Positions 38,604-47,511 of a DNA stretch of 64,000 bases are shown in pieces. Position 1 is the first letter of the stretch; each line of letters begins with the position of its first letter. Under the pieces are notes generated by a model that saw only the letters and a list, made by a program, of their open reading frames with translations, had not been told where the DNA came from and made no database searches. Origin of the DNA: Bradyrhizobium sp. BTAi1. Lineage in GTDB: Bacteria; Pseudomonadota; Alphaproteobacteria; Rhizobiales; Xanthobacteraceae. The DNA lies in contig NC_009485.1 in the NCBI RefSeq assembly GCF_000015165.1, forward strand, positions 1,900,001-1,964,000, read 5' to 3'. Made by a program: the position numbers and the translations under genes.

Positions 38604-39470
38604 ATGCAGCAAGCGCTCCGAATCCCCGTGTCCGGCGTCGAGGCGATCGACAGCAGCGATGCGCTCGCGCATGCTGGGACTTTCCGCCCCGCGAAGAAGT
38701 CCAGCGTGACCCCGCAGCCCGCCAAATCCGAGACTCGCGGCCTGCCGCTGGTGATCCGCGACCTCCGCAAATCGTTTGGCGACAATGAGGTGCTGCGCGG
38801 CATCGATCTGGAGATCCCGGCCGGGCAATTCGTCGCCATCGTCGGCCAGAGTGGCTGCGGCAAAAGCACGCTGCTGCGGCTGATCGCGGGACTCGACAAG
38901 CCGACGTCGGGCACGATCAGCTTTGGCGACGCGGCTGCGCGTCCCGAGGACGTGCGGGTCATGTTCCAGGAGCCGCGGCTGTTGCCTTGGGCGCGGGTGC
39001 TCGCCAATGTCGAGGTCGGTCTCGGCCGCGACCGCAAGGCCGAGGGCGCGCATGACCGTGCGCGACAGGCGCTGGAGGAAGTCGGCCTTGCCGACAAGCG
39101 CGAGCAATGGCCGGCGGTGCTGTCGGGCGGCCAGAAGCAGCGCGTCGCGCTGGCACGCGCGCTGGTCAGCGGACCGCGCTTGCTGGCCTTCGACGAGCCG
39201 CTCGGCGCGCTCGATGCGCTGACACGCATCGCGATGCAGCGGCTGCTGGAGCGGGTCTGGGCCGACCAAACCTTTACCGCAATCCTGGTCACCCATGACG
39301 TCTCCGAAGCCGTCGCCCTGGCAGATCGCGTGCTGGTGATCGAGGAAGGCCGGATTGCCGAGGACATCACGGTCGATTTGGCGCGGCCGCGCCAGCGCGG
39401 CTCTGCCGAGCTTGCCGCTCTGGAAGGCTCGATTCTGGGCCAGTTGCTTGGACCGGGCGGGGCAGGGTAG
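38604..39470 (+). CDS. ssuB: Sulfonate ABC transporter ATP-binding protein
   Basis: 288 aa ATPase of the SsuB/TauB family. Walker [11 protein letters not shown], signature [11 protein letters not shown], Walker [13 protein letters not shown]. The N-terminal 45 residues before [11 protein letters not shown] are an extension not needed for the fold. It starts 9 bp after ssuC. Confidence 0.93.
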   Translation: MQQALRIPVSGVEAIDSSDALAHAGTFRPAKKSSVTPQPAKSETRGLPLVIRDLRKSFGDNEVLRGIDLEIPAGQFVAIVGQSGCGKSTLLRLIAGLDKPTSGTISFGDAAARPEDVRVMFQEPRLLPWARVLANVEVGLGRDRKAEGAHDRARQALEEVGLADKREQWPAVLSGGQKQRVALARALVSGPRLLAFDEPLGALDALTRIAMQRLLERVWADQTFTAILVTHDVSEAVALADRVLVIEEGRIAEDITVDLARPRQRGSAELAALEGSILGQLLGPGGAG

Positions 39471-39484
39471 GAAAGATCAACGCA

Positions 39485-40066
39485 ATGAACTCCATCGTCC
39501 GCCTCATGCCCGACGCCACGGCGCTTCAGCCCGACTTCCGTTCTGCGATGCGCCAGCTCGTCGGGGGCGTGAGCGTCATTACCGTTGGTCGCGGCGACGA
39601 GATCACCGGCATGACCGTGAGCTCGCTGTCCTCATTGTCGGTCGATCCTCCTTCCGTGATCGTCAGCCTTAATCGCAATGCGTCGTCTTGGCCGATCCTG
39701 CAGCGCGAGCGCGTTTTCGGCGCCAATCTGTTGGCCGCGGACCAGATCGACGTGGCCGAGCGGTTTGCTGGAAAAGGCGGGCTGAAGGGGGCCGAGCGCT
39801 TTGCCGGCGCCGAATGGCGCAGGCATGTGACGGGCGTTCCGCTGCTGGCTGGCGCACTCGCCGCGCTCGATTGCGAGGTGGAGGAGATCATCGAGCGGCA
39901 TTCCCACGGTATCGTGATCGGCCGGGTGGTGCATGTCGAGGTCGCGCCGCAAGCGGCTGCCCTGGCATATTGGCATGGCGGCTATGTGCCGGTGGACCGT
40001 GAGGACGACTTGGCCAGGTTGGCGGCGCTGAGCGTGCCCGATCCAAGGCTCCCGCCCAAACGGTGA
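39485..40066 (+). CDS. Flavin reductase domain protein, probable FMN reductase for SsuD
   Basis: 193 aa of the flavin-reductase-like (HpaC/DIM6) fold: FRSAMRQLVGGVSVITVG, then MTVSSLSSLSVDPPSVIVSL (flavin-binding), and LDCEVEEIIERHSHGIVIGR. It follows ssuB by 14 bp in the same direction. It probably supplies FMNH2 to SsuD, replacing the unrelated SsuE found in enterics. The reductant is not evident. Confidence 0.87.
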   Translation: MNSIVRLMPDATALQPDFRSAMRQLVGGVSVITVGRGDEITGMTVSSLSSLSVDPPSVIVSLNRNASSWPILQRERVFGANLLAADQIDVAERFAGKGGLKGAERFAGAEWRRHVTGVPLLAGALAALDCEVEEIIERHSHGIVIGRVVHVEVAPQAAALAYWHGGYVPVDREDDLARLAALSVPDPRLPPKR

Positions 40067-40147
40067 GATCAACGCCGACAGGGTGGCATCTGGACCTCCG
40101 ACCCCGTAGAACCGCCCGGGCCTGCGGCGTTGTGGACGGCGGAACGG

Positions 40148-40303
40148 ATGAAACGGATCGGAACCTGGGCGCTCTACCTGGTCGGCACGGTCGCGATCCT
40201 CTATCTCGCGCTCTATGCCTATGCGGTGCTCACGCAGCGTGAGTTCACGCCCGGCGATCCGATCCACATCTTCCGCAATCCCGAGGCGCCGAACTATTCG
40301 TAA
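40148..40303 (+). CDS. 51-aa single-pass membrane protein
   Basis: A short gene reading MKRIGTWALYLVGTVAILYL and continuing LALYAYAVLTQREF, then a C-terminal tail with GDPIHIFRNPEAPNYS and TAA at 40,301. One transmembrane helix (about residues 6-28), N-terminus inside by the positive-inside rule. GGCGGAAC lies upstream of the ATG as a weak ribosome site. The composition looks like a genuine small membrane protein rather than a chance frame. No function is known to me. Confidence 0.6.
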   Translation: MKRIGTWALYLVGTVAILYLALYAYAVLTQREFTPGDPIHIFRNPEAPNYS

Positions 40304-40327
40304 CGTCGGATTGCATCGCTGGGTGCG

Positions 40328-40720
40328 TCACCGGGACGGCTTGCGAATCCAGGGCTCGGAGGATTGCTCACAGTCCTGGAGCTGCATCCAGTCCTTCGTC
40401 AGAAACTGCACGCGGCAACGCCGCCACACCTTGCTCTGCCCCTTGCCATCCGCCGAGGTCTCGACGTCGGACAGCGACAGGATCGGCGGCCGCCAGCGAT
40501 AACGCCACACGCCGTCCCAGCCGTCACACCCGTCGCGGCCGCAGGCGAAATTGAACGAGGCCATCCGGCCACGCGTGCGGAAGCACCAACTGCGCGAGCC
40601 CCATTCCTCGCCTTGTTGCGGCTTGACCAGAGGCGCATGGGAGGCCTGCTCCCAGCATCCCATGAGCACGTCGCGGGAGGCGGCATCGGCTGTCGAAAAC
40701 GCAGACGGCGCGCCCAGCAT
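40328..40720 (-). CDS. Secreted Cys/Trp-rich hypothetical protein
   Basis: About 130 aa visible from ATG 40720, with an Ala-rich N-terminus (LGAPSAFSTADAAS) and four or more cysteines spread through a Trp-rich body (SWCFRTRGRMASFNFACG, WDGVWRYRWRPP). A better signal peptide would result if translation started further upstream inside the end of flbD (RHKIARIYDLVLGGALMLGA), but no normal start codon lies at the right place except ATGs near 40,825-40,831. A periplasmic location is likely; function unknown. Confidence 0.55.
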   Translation of the reverse strand: MLGAPSAFSTADAASRDVLMGCWEQASHAPLVKPQQGEEWGSRSWCFRTRGRMASFNFACGRDGCDGWDGVWRYRWRPPILSLSDVETSADGKGQSKVWRRCRVQFLTKDWMQLQDCEQSSEPWIRKPSR

Positions 40721-40760
40721 GAGCGCGCCGCCGAGAACGAGGTCATAAATCCGCGCGATC

Positions 40761-42140
40761 TTATGCCGGGCTCGGCATGCGCGGCGTATCGCCGGTGCCC
40801 GGCGCCGGAATCGGCACGCCGCCATCGGCATATTCGTTGAGCTTGTTGCGCAACGTGCGGATCGAGATGCCCAGAATGTTGGCCGCATGTGTCCGGTTGC
40901 CCAGGCAGTGCTTCAAGGTTTCCAGGATCAGGTCGCGCTCGACGTCGGCGACTGTGCGACCGACGAGCGCGCGCGTGACCTGCTCGGCGGCCATCGTAGC
41001 ATGGGCGACGGCGGGCTGCGTCTTGCCGATGTCCAAGCGGGCGCCGTCGGGCGTCAGGATCGCGTCCGGCCCGATCTCGTCGCCCTGCGCCATCAGCACC
41101 GCGCGGTGCAGCGTGTTCTCCAGCTCGCGCACATTGCCCGGCCAGCGGTTGGTGGTGAGGACGCGCTTGGCTTCCGCCGAGATCGGCCGCAGCGGCACGG
41201 CATTGGCCTCCGAATATTTGCGGGCAAAGTGCTGCGCCAGTTCGAGGATGTCGGCGGGACGCTCACGCAAGGGCGGGATCTTCAGGTTCACGACGTTGAG
41301 CCGGAACAGCAGATCCTCGCGGAACGTGCCTTCGCGCACGGCGTCCGCAAGGTTGCGGTTGGAGGTTGCGATGATGCGAATGTCGACCGGCACCGGGCGG
41401 GTGCCGCCGACGCGGTCGATCACGCGCTCCTGGATCGCGCGCAGCAGCTTGGATTGCAGCCGCACATCCATTTCCGAGATTTCGTCGAGCAGCAGGGTGC
41501 CGCCATTGGCCTCCTCGAACTTGCCGACGCGGCGCGCAACCGCGCCGGTGAAGGCGCCTTTCTCGTGGCCGAACAGCTCGGATTCCAGGAGATGCTCGGG
41601 GATCGCAGCGCAATTGATCGAGATGAACGAGCGTTTGGCGCGCAGCGAACGGCTGTGGACATAGCGCGCCAGCACCTCCTTGCCGGTGCCGGATTCACCG
41701 GTGATCATCACCGAGGCGTCGGAGCCGGCAATCTGTTGCGCCAGCTTGATGACCTTGGCCATGGCCTCGTCGCGGTAGACGAGGTCGCGGGAGTCGTTGG
41801 CCACGGCGGCCAGCACGGCCGCGATCAGCTCGGGATCCGGCGGCAGCGGAATGTATTCCTTGGCGCCGGCATGGATGGCGGCGACCGCGGCGCGGGCGTC
41901 GCTGGTGATGCCGCAGGCCACGATCGGCACATGAATGTGCTCGGCGTCGAGCCGCATCACCAGGTCGCGAATGTCGAGCGCAACGTCGACCAGCAGGAGA
42001 TCCGCGCCCTTGCCGCCGCGCAGCACCCGCATCGCCTGTTCATTGTCCTCGGCATGGGTGACGGTGGCGCCGTTCTCCATGGCGATCTTGGTGGCCGCAG
42101 TGAGCTGGCCTTTCAGCGTTCCGACGATCAGAAGCCGCAT
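40761..42140 (-). CDS. flbD: Sigma-54-dependent flagellar regulator FlbD
   Basis: 459 aa NtrC-family activator. The receiver-like domain has D52 (LLLVDVALD). The AAA+ domain has Walker A GESGTGKE (148-155) and the sigma-54 contact loop GAFTGA (195-200). The C-terminal Fis-type helix-turn-helix is near HAANILGISIRTLRNKLNEY. In Caulobacter, FlbD activates late flagellar genes and represses fliF. It is last in the fliF operon here, and a sigma-54 promoter is found upstream of fliK. GGAG precedes the ATG. Confidence 0.93.
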   Translation of the reverse strand: MRLLIVGTLKGQLTAATKIAMENGATVTHAEDNEQAMRVLRGGKGADLLLVDVALDIRDLVMRLDAEHIHVPIVACGITSDARAAVAAIHAGAKEYIPLPPDPELIAAVLAAVANDSRDLVYRDEAMAKVIKLAQQIAGSDASVMITGESGTGKEVLARYVHSRSLRAKRSFISINCAAIPEHLLESELFGHEKGAFTGAVARRVGKFEEANGGTLLLDEISEMDVRLQSKLLRAIQERVIDRVGGTRPVPVDIRIIATSNRNLADAVREGTFREDLLFRLNVVNLKIPPLRERPADILELAQHFARKYSEANAVPLRPISAEAKRVLTTNRWPGNVRELENTLHRAVLMAQGDEIGPDAILTPDGARLDIGKTQPAVAHATMAAEQVTRALVGRTVADVERDLILETLKHCLGNRTHAANILGISIRTLRNKLNEYADGGVPIPAPGTGDTPRMPSPA

Positions 42141-42193
42141 GTTGATCTCCTATTCGACCGCGCTGCTCTCGACGGGCGCGCGTGGGTTTCCTG

Positions 42194-42541
42194 TCAGTTC
42201 CGGTCGGATTTGATGATTTCCGTCATCGTCACGCCGAGCTTGTCTTCGACCAGCACCACCTCGCCGCGTGCCACGAGACGGTTGTTGACATAGATGTCGA
42301 TGGCTTCGCCGACCTTGCGGTCGAGTTCCAGGACGGTGCCGGGTCCGAGCTTCAGCAACTCGCCGACATCCATCTTGGAGCGGCCGAGCACGGCCGAGAC
42401 CTGCACCGGCACGTCGAACACCGCCTCGAGGTCGGCGGCGATGCGCGAGGCATGCTCTTCCTCGTTGTAACCGACGTCGTCGCTCAAAGGCGGCGCATCT
42501 GCCGAATTGAGGTCGGGAAGCGGGATCTCGTTGTCGCTCAT
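42194..42541 (-). CDS. fliN: Flagellar motor switch protein FliN
   Basis: 115 aa C-ring component, with the SpoA domain in the second half (VPVQVSAVLGRSKMDVGELL, KLGPGTVLELDRKVGEAIDI, YVNNRLVARGEVVLVEDKLG). The acidic N-terminus is short, as in alphaproteobacteria. It interacts with FliM and FliG and, through FliH, with the export ATPase. Confidence 0.95.
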   Translation of the reverse strand: MSDNEIPLPDLNSADAPPLSDDVGYNEEEHASRIAADLEAVFDVPVQVSAVLGRSKMDVGELLKLGPGTVLELDRKVGEAIDIYVNNRLVARGEVVLVEDKLGVTMTEIIKSDRN

Positions 42542-42571
42542 GACTTAAACTCCCTCGGCCACTGCCATGGC

Positions 42572-43192
42572 CTAGTTCTTCTTGGACGCCATATAGCGTC
42601 CGACCAGTTCGTTGATCTTGGCGTCGATCGCCGCGCGCTCCAGCACGACGCCGCCATCGGCCCATTCGATGCGGCAATCGCCAGTCTCGATCTCCGGCTC
42701 GGCGAGGATGACGAGACGCCCCTCGAAGCCGCTCTGCTTGGCCAGCTTTTCGATCTTGTCGTGCGCAGCCTCGTACAGCGAGTCGTTGATGCGCAGCACC
42801 AGATGCGGCGTGGACACCAGATGCGCGAAACAGTCGCGAACGAGGCCCGTGATTTCGCCGAGCGGCTCGGCCGCGACCAGCGCCGCGCATAGTTTGCGGG
42901 CGACGGCGACCGCGACATCCACGGCCTCGGTCTCCATGCGCGTTTCGATGCCGGCATAGCGCGCGGCGATGCCCTGCAGATGGATATTGATCTGCTCCAG
43001 TGCGGCGGCGACCCGGCGGTCGGCCTCCACCTTGGCCTCGCGTTGGGCCGCCTCGTAGCCGTTGCGATAGGCGGCGGCTTCGGCGGCGGCCACCTTCTGC
43101 GCGATCTCCGCGGCCGTCGTCGCCCGCTCGCGCGTCTTCTCGGGCGCGGAGAAGTCGGTGTCGAACAGGAACTTCGCGGGTTGGGCCATCAA
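42572..43192 (-). CDS. fliH: FliH-like flagellar assembly protein
   Basis: 206 aa with a long Ala/Glu/Lys-rich helix ([38 protein letters not shown]) and a C-terminal domain ([20 protein letters not shown]). FliH sequences diverge strongly; position between fliG and fliN identifies it, as in the Caulobacter fliFGHN-flbD operon. It overlaps fliG by 4 bp. It binds and restrains the export ATPase FliI. Confidence 0.82.
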   Translation of the reverse strand: MMAQPAKFLFDTDFSAPEKTRERATTAAEIAQKVAAAEAAAYRNGYEAAQREAKVEADRRVAAALEQINIHLQGIAARYAGIETRMETEAVDVAVAVARKLCAALVAAEPLGEITGLVRDCFAHLVSTPHLVLRINDSLYEAAHDKIEKLAKQSGFEGRLVILAEPEIETGDCRIEWADGGVVLERAAIDAKINELVGRYMASKKN

Positions 43193-44277
43193 TACACCAG
43201 TTCGTCGTCGGCGCGGTTCTTGCTGAGCATGATCTCGCCCTTGGCGGCGAGGTCCTTGGCGAGATTGACGAGCAGGGCCTGGGCTTCGTCGACATCACGC
43301 AGCCGCACCGGGCCCATCGCGGCCATGTCGTCCTGCAGCATCTTGGCTGCACGCGACGACATGTTGCCGAAGAAGAAGTTGCGCACCTCCTCGTTGGCGC
43401 TCTTCAGCGCCACGCCCAGCTTGTCCTTGTCGACGTTGCGCAGCAGCGTCTGGGCCGAGGCGGAATCGAGCTTGATCAGGTCGTCGAAGGTGAACATCAG
43501 CGCCTTGATGCGCTCGGCCGATTCGCGGTTCTCTTCTTCCAGCGAGGTGATGAATCGGGTCTCGGTCTGGCGGTCGAAATTGTTGAAGATCTCGGCCATG
43601 ACCTCATGGGCGTCGCGACGGCGGGTCTGCGACAGGTTCGACATGAACTCGACCCGCAGCGTCTGCTCGACCCGCTCGATGACCTCCTTCTGCACCGCCT
43701 CCATGCGCAACATGCGGCCGATGACGTCGAGCGCCATGTCCTCGGGGAGGATTGCGAGCACACGGGCGGCATGCTCGGGCTTGAGCTTCGACAACACCAC
43801 GGCGATGGTCTGCGGGTATTCGTTCTTGAGGTAGTTGGCGAGAACCTCTTCCTGGACGTTGGAGAGCTTCTCCCACATGTTGCGTCCGGCGGGGCCGCGG
43901 ATCTCGTCCATGATGCCGTTGACGCGCTCCGGCGGCAGATATTGCTGCAGCAGCCGCTCGGTGGCGTCGAAATTGCCCATCAGCGCGCCCGATGCCGACA
44001 TCCGCGACACGAATTCGAGCATCAGGTCTTCGACCACGTCGGCCTCGACGGTGCCGAGGGTCGACATCGCGAGCGACAATTCGCGCACCTCGTCGTCGTC
44101 GAGCTGCTGCCAGATCTTGCCGCCATACTGCTCGCCGAGCGCGAGCATCATCACGGCGGCGCGCCGCGGTCCGCTCAAGGGTTCGGTCTTCTCGCGCTGC
44201 GCCTGCCGGCTCGCAAGCGTCGCGATGACGGTGGAGATGTCGTTGGCGTTTGCGTTCTGCGTTTGCGGGAGCGACAT
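43189..44277 (-). CDS. fliG: Flagellar motor switch protein FliG
   Basis: 362 aa rotor protein linking the MS ring to the stator. Recognisable elements: [20 protein letters not shown], the middle domain with [20 protein letters not shown], and the C-terminal torque helix region ([20 protein letters not shown]). Charged residues in that helix are typical. It has an N-terminal extension of about 30 residues compared with enteric FliG. Confidence 0.96.
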   Translation of the reverse strand: MSLPQTQNANANDISTVIATLASRQAQREKTEPLSGPRRAAVMMLALGEQYGGKIWQQLDDDEVRELSLAMSTLGTVEADVVEDLMLEFVSRMSASGALMGNFDATERLLQQYLPPERVNGIMDEIRGPAGRNMWEKLSNVQEEVLANYLKNEYPQTIAVVLSKLKPEHAARVLAILPEDMALDVIGRMLRMEAVQKEVIERVEQTLRVEFMSNLSQTRRRDAHEVMAEIFNNFDRQTETRFITSLEEENRESAERIKALMFTFDDLIKLDSASAQTLLRNVDKDKLGVALKSANEEVRNFFFGNMSSRAAKMLQDDMAAMGPVRLRDVDEAQALLVNLAKDLAAKGEIMLSKNRADDELVY

Positions 44278-44323
44278 GACAATCTACGTTCGGTTCAGTT
44301 GCTGCGGTTCAAACAAAAGCGGG

Positions 44324-45931
44324 TCATTGCTGCTGCGGCTCGGCGAGCCACTGGCGGATGATGGCGGCGGCTTCGCCCGGATTGCGGTCGGCCAGTTCGC
44401 CCACCCGGTGCACCGACTGGGCGTGGACCTGTCCTTGGACCTGAGCGACGTCGATCAGGGTTGCGGTCTGCTGGGCGTGGGCCTGCGCCTGAGCGGTCTC
44501 GTCGGTGAGGGCGGGGACTGCGCTCTTCAGGGCTGCCGCGACCTCGTCGGAGGCGATGATCTTCTTCACCAGCGGCCGGACCACCATGAACACTACGACA
44601 ATGCCGAGCAGCATCATCACGGCGAGCTCGATGACGTACATGACGTCATCCTTGGTGAATTGGAGCATTCCGAGGAAGCCGCTGGGCTCGTTGATCTGCG
44701 GGACCGTCGGTGCATCGGCGAATTTCAGGTTGACCACCTCGACCTGATCGCCGCGCTTCTGGTCGAAGCCGATGGCGGAGCGGACCAGAGCCGCAATGCG
44801 ATCGAGCTCCTCCTTGCTGCGCTCCTTGTAGACCAGCTCGCCCTTCTCGTTCTTGGAGTAGGCGCCATCGACCAGGACCGCGACCGAGATTCGGTTCACA
44901 CGGCCGGCTTCGGTCACTTCGGTCTTGGTGGTCCGGGAAATCTCATAATTGTTGGTCTCTTCGGTCTTCTTGCTCTGATCGCGCGGCGGCTGTTGCTGCT
45001 GCTGGTTCTGCTGGTTGCCCGGCAGCTCGTTGTTGACCGTGACCTGGCCGTTGCTTTCCGAACTGGCCGACTGCTCTTCACGGGTCTGGCTCGACCGGAG
45101 CACGCGGCCTTCCGGATCGTAGCGATCGGAGGTCTGAGTGATGCGGTTGAAGTCGAAATCGGCGGAGAGCTGGACGCGGGCACGGCCGGCGCCGACCACC
45201 GAGGAGACGATGTCCTCGACCTGCTTGCGCATCCGCTTTTCGAACGTGTTGCGGCGCTCGTCGCCGACCTGCTGGTCGATGTCGGTCTGGGTGCCGTCGG
45301 CGAGCAATTGTCCGGCTTCGTCGACGATCGAGACACGCTGCGGCTTCAGGCCGTTGACCGCTGAGGCGACGAGGTGGCGAATGGCGCGGATCTGAGCGGC
45401 ATCGAGGGCGCCGCGCACGCGGACCACGATCGAGGCCGACGGCTCCGGCGTCTCGCGCGAGAACAGCGGCCGCTCGGGCAGAACGAGGTGGACGCGGGCC
45501 GCCTGGATGCGGTCGATGGCGCGGATGGTGCGGGCGAGCTCGCCTTCCAGCGCGCGCAGATGGTTGATGTTCTGGACGAAGCTCGTGGTGCCCAGCGCGT
45601 CCGATTTGTCGAAGATCTCGTAACCGACGCCGCCGCCCTTGGGCAGGCCGCCTTCGGCGAGCTTCATCCGCAGCCGCGTCACCTTGTCCTTCGGGACCAG
45701 GATCACGCTGCCTTCATTGCGGATCTCGAACGGAATGCCCTGCCGCTCCAGATCCTTGATGATGCTGGAGGAGTCGTCCATGCCGAGGTCGGTGAACAGG
45801 GTCGTCATCTGGGGCGCCGTCACCCGCATGATGACGAAGCCGAAGAAGCCGATCAAAGCGGCAGTGACCGCGATCATGGCGGTGAGCCGCGCGGCGCCCA
45901 AACCCTTCAGGAAGTCCAAGAGACCTTGCAA
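44324..45931 (-). CDS. fliF: Flagellar MS-ring protein FliF
   Basis: 535 aa integral membrane ring protein. First transmembrane helix near residues 18-38 (AMIAVTAALIGFFGFVIMRV), a large periplasmic region with LRALEGELARTIRAIDRIQA and ARVHLVLPERPLFSRE, a second membrane helix near 430-455 (YVIELAVMMLLGIVVVFMVV), and a cytoplasmic C-terminus for FliG. The only start before the conserved region is TTG 45931; no in-frame ATG lies upstream before a stop-rich stretch, so an inefficient start is likely. It heads the operon fliF-G-H-N-flbD. Confidence 0.94.
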   Translation of the reverse strand: MQGLLDFLKGLGAARLTAMIAVTAALIGFFGFVIMRVTAPQMTTLFTDLGMDDSSSIIKDLERQGIPFEIRNEGSVILVPKDKVTRLRMKLAEGGLPKGGGVGYEIFDKSDALGTTSFVQNINHLRALEGELARTIRAIDRIQAARVHLVLPERPLFSRETPEPSASIVVRVRGALDAAQIRAIRHLVASAVNGLKPQRVSIVDEAGQLLADGTQTDIDQQVGDERRNTFEKRMRKQVEDIVSSVVGAGRARVQLSADFDFNRITQTSDRYDPEGRVLRSSQTREEQSASSESNGQVTVNNELPGNQQNQQQQQPPRDQSKKTEETNNYEISRTTKTEVTEAGRVNRISVAVLVDGAYSKNEKGELVYKERSKEELDRIAALVRSAIGFDQKRGDQVEVVNLKFADAPTVPQINEPSGFLGMLQFTKDDVMYVIELAVMMLLGIVVVFMVVRPLVKKIIASDEVAAALKSAVPALTDETAQAQAHAQQTATLIDVAQVQGQVHAQSVHRVGELADRNPGEAAAIIRQWLAEPQQQ

Positions 45932-46259
45932 GCAACTGCCCCATAATTCGGCATTCGACGGGTGGCAGCAGGAAGGTGATTTGAGCTTCGCAGGCCTTTA
46001 AGGCCGGTTGCAGAATTCGCGAAATTCAACCCGTAACCTTCGCCGACACCCGCATTCCAGGTGGCGATCCGATTCAGCCGCGGCCCCGTACGGACAGGTC
46101 GCGGAGGTTGAATCGAACCACTGGGCAATTATTGCCTATGGGAAGGTTTCGATATGGTTAACGGTGGTTAAAGGGTCCTAACAAAGTGTAGACATGGCAA
46201 AAATCGGCTTGGCGGGACCAAGCCGATTTTCGAAGACATCGCGCCGCGTTTGAAACGCT
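45932..46259. other. fliF upstream region
   Basis: 328 bp between fliF and the sciP-like gene. It holds the sciP terminator (46,199-46,230) and the fliF promoter region. Two TTAA half-sites (46,158 and 46,168) are separated by 6 bases rather than the 7 of a CtrA box. No convincing sigma-54 site was found here. Confidence 0.5.
46199..46230 (-). terminator. Rho-independent terminator of the sciP-like gene
   Basis: A perfect 12-bp stem, AAATCGGCTTGG (46,201-46,212) and CCAAGCCGATTT (46,218-46,229), loop CGGGA. On the minus strand it ends in a run of five T. It sits 30 bp after the stop of the 91-aa regulator gene. Confidence 0.85.
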
Positions 46260-46535
46260 TTATTGGCGATATTGCTGAATTCGGGTGGTGCGCAAGCCGG
46301 CGAGACCGTGCTGGTCGATCGAGAACTGCCACGACAGGAATTCGTCGACGGTCAGGGTGTAGCGGCTGCACGCTTCTTCGAGGGACAGCAATCCGCCGCG
46401 AACGGCGGCGACGACTTCAGCCTTGCGGCGAATGACCCACCTCTTGGTGCCTGGGGCAGGCAAATCCGCGATGGTGAGCGGGCTGCCGTCAGGCCCGATG
46501 ACGTATTTCACCCTCGGGCGATGGGGTTCTGTCAT
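46260..46535 (-). CDS. sciP: SciP-like CtrA inhibitor (DUF1153 helix-turn-helix)
   Basis: 91 aa small DNA-binding protein. The conserved DUF1153 region begins VKYVIGPDGSPLTIADLPAP and continues through KAEVVAAVRGGLLSLEEACS with RYTLTVDEFLSWQ. In Caulobacter, SciP restrains CtrA-dependent transcription in G1. Its presence beside the fliF operon, itself CtrA-controlled in relatives, fits a cell-cycle link. It has its own terminator. A near-consensus CtrA box lies 58 bp upstream. Confidence 0.85.
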   Translation of the reverse strand: MTEPHRPRVKYVIGPDGSPLTIADLPAPGTKRWVIRRKAEVVAAVRGGLLSLEEACSRYTLTVDEFLSWQFSIDQHGLAGLRTTRIQQYRQ

Positions 46536-46592
46536 GGCGTACTCACAAACTCTTAACCACTGAACTCACGGTAAGACCCTACGCCGCCTCGC

Positions 46593-46607
46593 TTAAAATT
46601 TGCCTAA
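46593..46607. promoter_or_regulatory. Candidate CtrA box upstream of sciP
   Basis: TTAAAATTTGCCTAA: TTAA, 7 bases, CTAA, one base off the TTAA-N7-TTAA consensus. It lies 58 bp upstream of the sciP ATG, where Caulobacter sciP is also CtrA-regulated. A short motif, so chance occurrence is possible. Confidence 0.35.
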
Positions 46608-46806
46608 GCAAAGGGCGTGAATACGGCCCTGGCCGCAAATGCCGGCGCTCCCGGCGCCTGACGGCTCCGGGAGCGGGAATAGGGTAAATGATTGGTTAAG
46701 AATTTCCGGCGGTTACGCCGATATATTGCCGCCGTGGCTGAGCTTGAGGTTGAAGCTCAGCTGCAACCGTATCCGCTGTCTTAAGAGCGGGGGGCGGCGC
46801 CAACGG

Positions 46807-47499
46807 TCAGTTAACGATCCGCTGGATCTGGCTCACGGTGTAGGTCTGGCCGCCGATCGAGAGCAAGGGCGGTTGTTGCGTCAGGTCGACCGAGGAGACG
46901 GTCCCCTCGATTTGGGTCGACACCGCCACCGGATTGCCGGAGCTGTCCTTGGCGGTCACGGTGAGCTTGTATTTTCCATCCGGCCATTGGGTGCCGTCGC
47001 TGCCCTGGCCGTTCCAGTTGTAGGCCTGGTTATCGCCCGCCTTTGCGTTGTAGGTGCCACTGAAGACGGTCTGACCGACGCTGTTGGTGATCGTCGCGGT
47101 CATGGTGCAGTCCTTGGGGATGCTGAGGTCCCAGCTGGCCTTGCCACTCGCCAGGTTGGTCGTCGAGCCGTTGACGACCGCCGTCTTGCCGACGAAGGCC
47201 AGCGCCTGGGTGGCCTGGGTCGTCTGCTGCATGGAGATCAAAGAGCCCAGCTGGTCGTTGGTCTTGAGCTGCTGCTCCACGCCCGCGAACTGAACGAGCT
47301 GCTGCGTGAACTGGTTGGTGTCCAGCGGATCAAGCGGGTTCTGGTTCTGCAGCTGCGTCGTCAGCAGCGTCAGGAAGGTCTGGAAGTTGCCCGCGATGGT
47401 CGAGCCAGCCTTCGAGCTCAGGCTGCTGCCGTTCGATGTGGACGAGGTGGTCGTCCCCGAAACTGGCGGGCTTGACGTGATTGCGTCACCGATTGCCAT
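46807..47499 (-). CDS. flgD: Flagellar hook-capping protein FlgD
   Basis: 230 aa scaffold for hook assembly. The N-terminal FlgD motif is FQTFLTLLTTQLQNQNPLDP, then NQFTQQLVQFAGVEQQLKTN, followed by an Ig-like FLG domain (AYNWNGQGSDGTQWPDGKYK). The C-terminus ends in VDLTQQPPLLSIGGQTYTVS. A strong AGGAGG precedes ATG 47499. It is 12 bp downstream of fliK and shares its transcript. Confidence 0.95.
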   Translation of the reverse strand: MAIGDAITSSPPVSGTTTSSTSNGSSLSSKAGSTIAGNFQTFLTLLTTQLQNQNPLDPLDTNQFTQQLVQFAGVEQQLKTNDQLGSLISMQQTTQATQALAFVGKTAVVNGSTTNLASGKASWDLSIPKDCTMTATITNSVGQTVFSGTYNAKAGDNQAYNWNGQGSDGTQWPDGKYKLTVTAKDSSGNPVAVSTQIEGTVSSVDLTQQPPLLSIGGQTYTVSQIQRIVN

Positions 47500-47511
47500 G
47501 GAAGCCTCCTG

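Noticed and set aside
45930..45945. Sigma-54-like GG-N10-GC match at fliF
   Set aside because: It overlaps the start codon and matches the consensus poorly outside the invariant dinucleotides.
46158..46171. Pair of TTAA motifs upstream of fliF as a CtrA box
   Set aside because: The spacing is 6 bases, one short of the CtrA consensus, so it is not called as a site.
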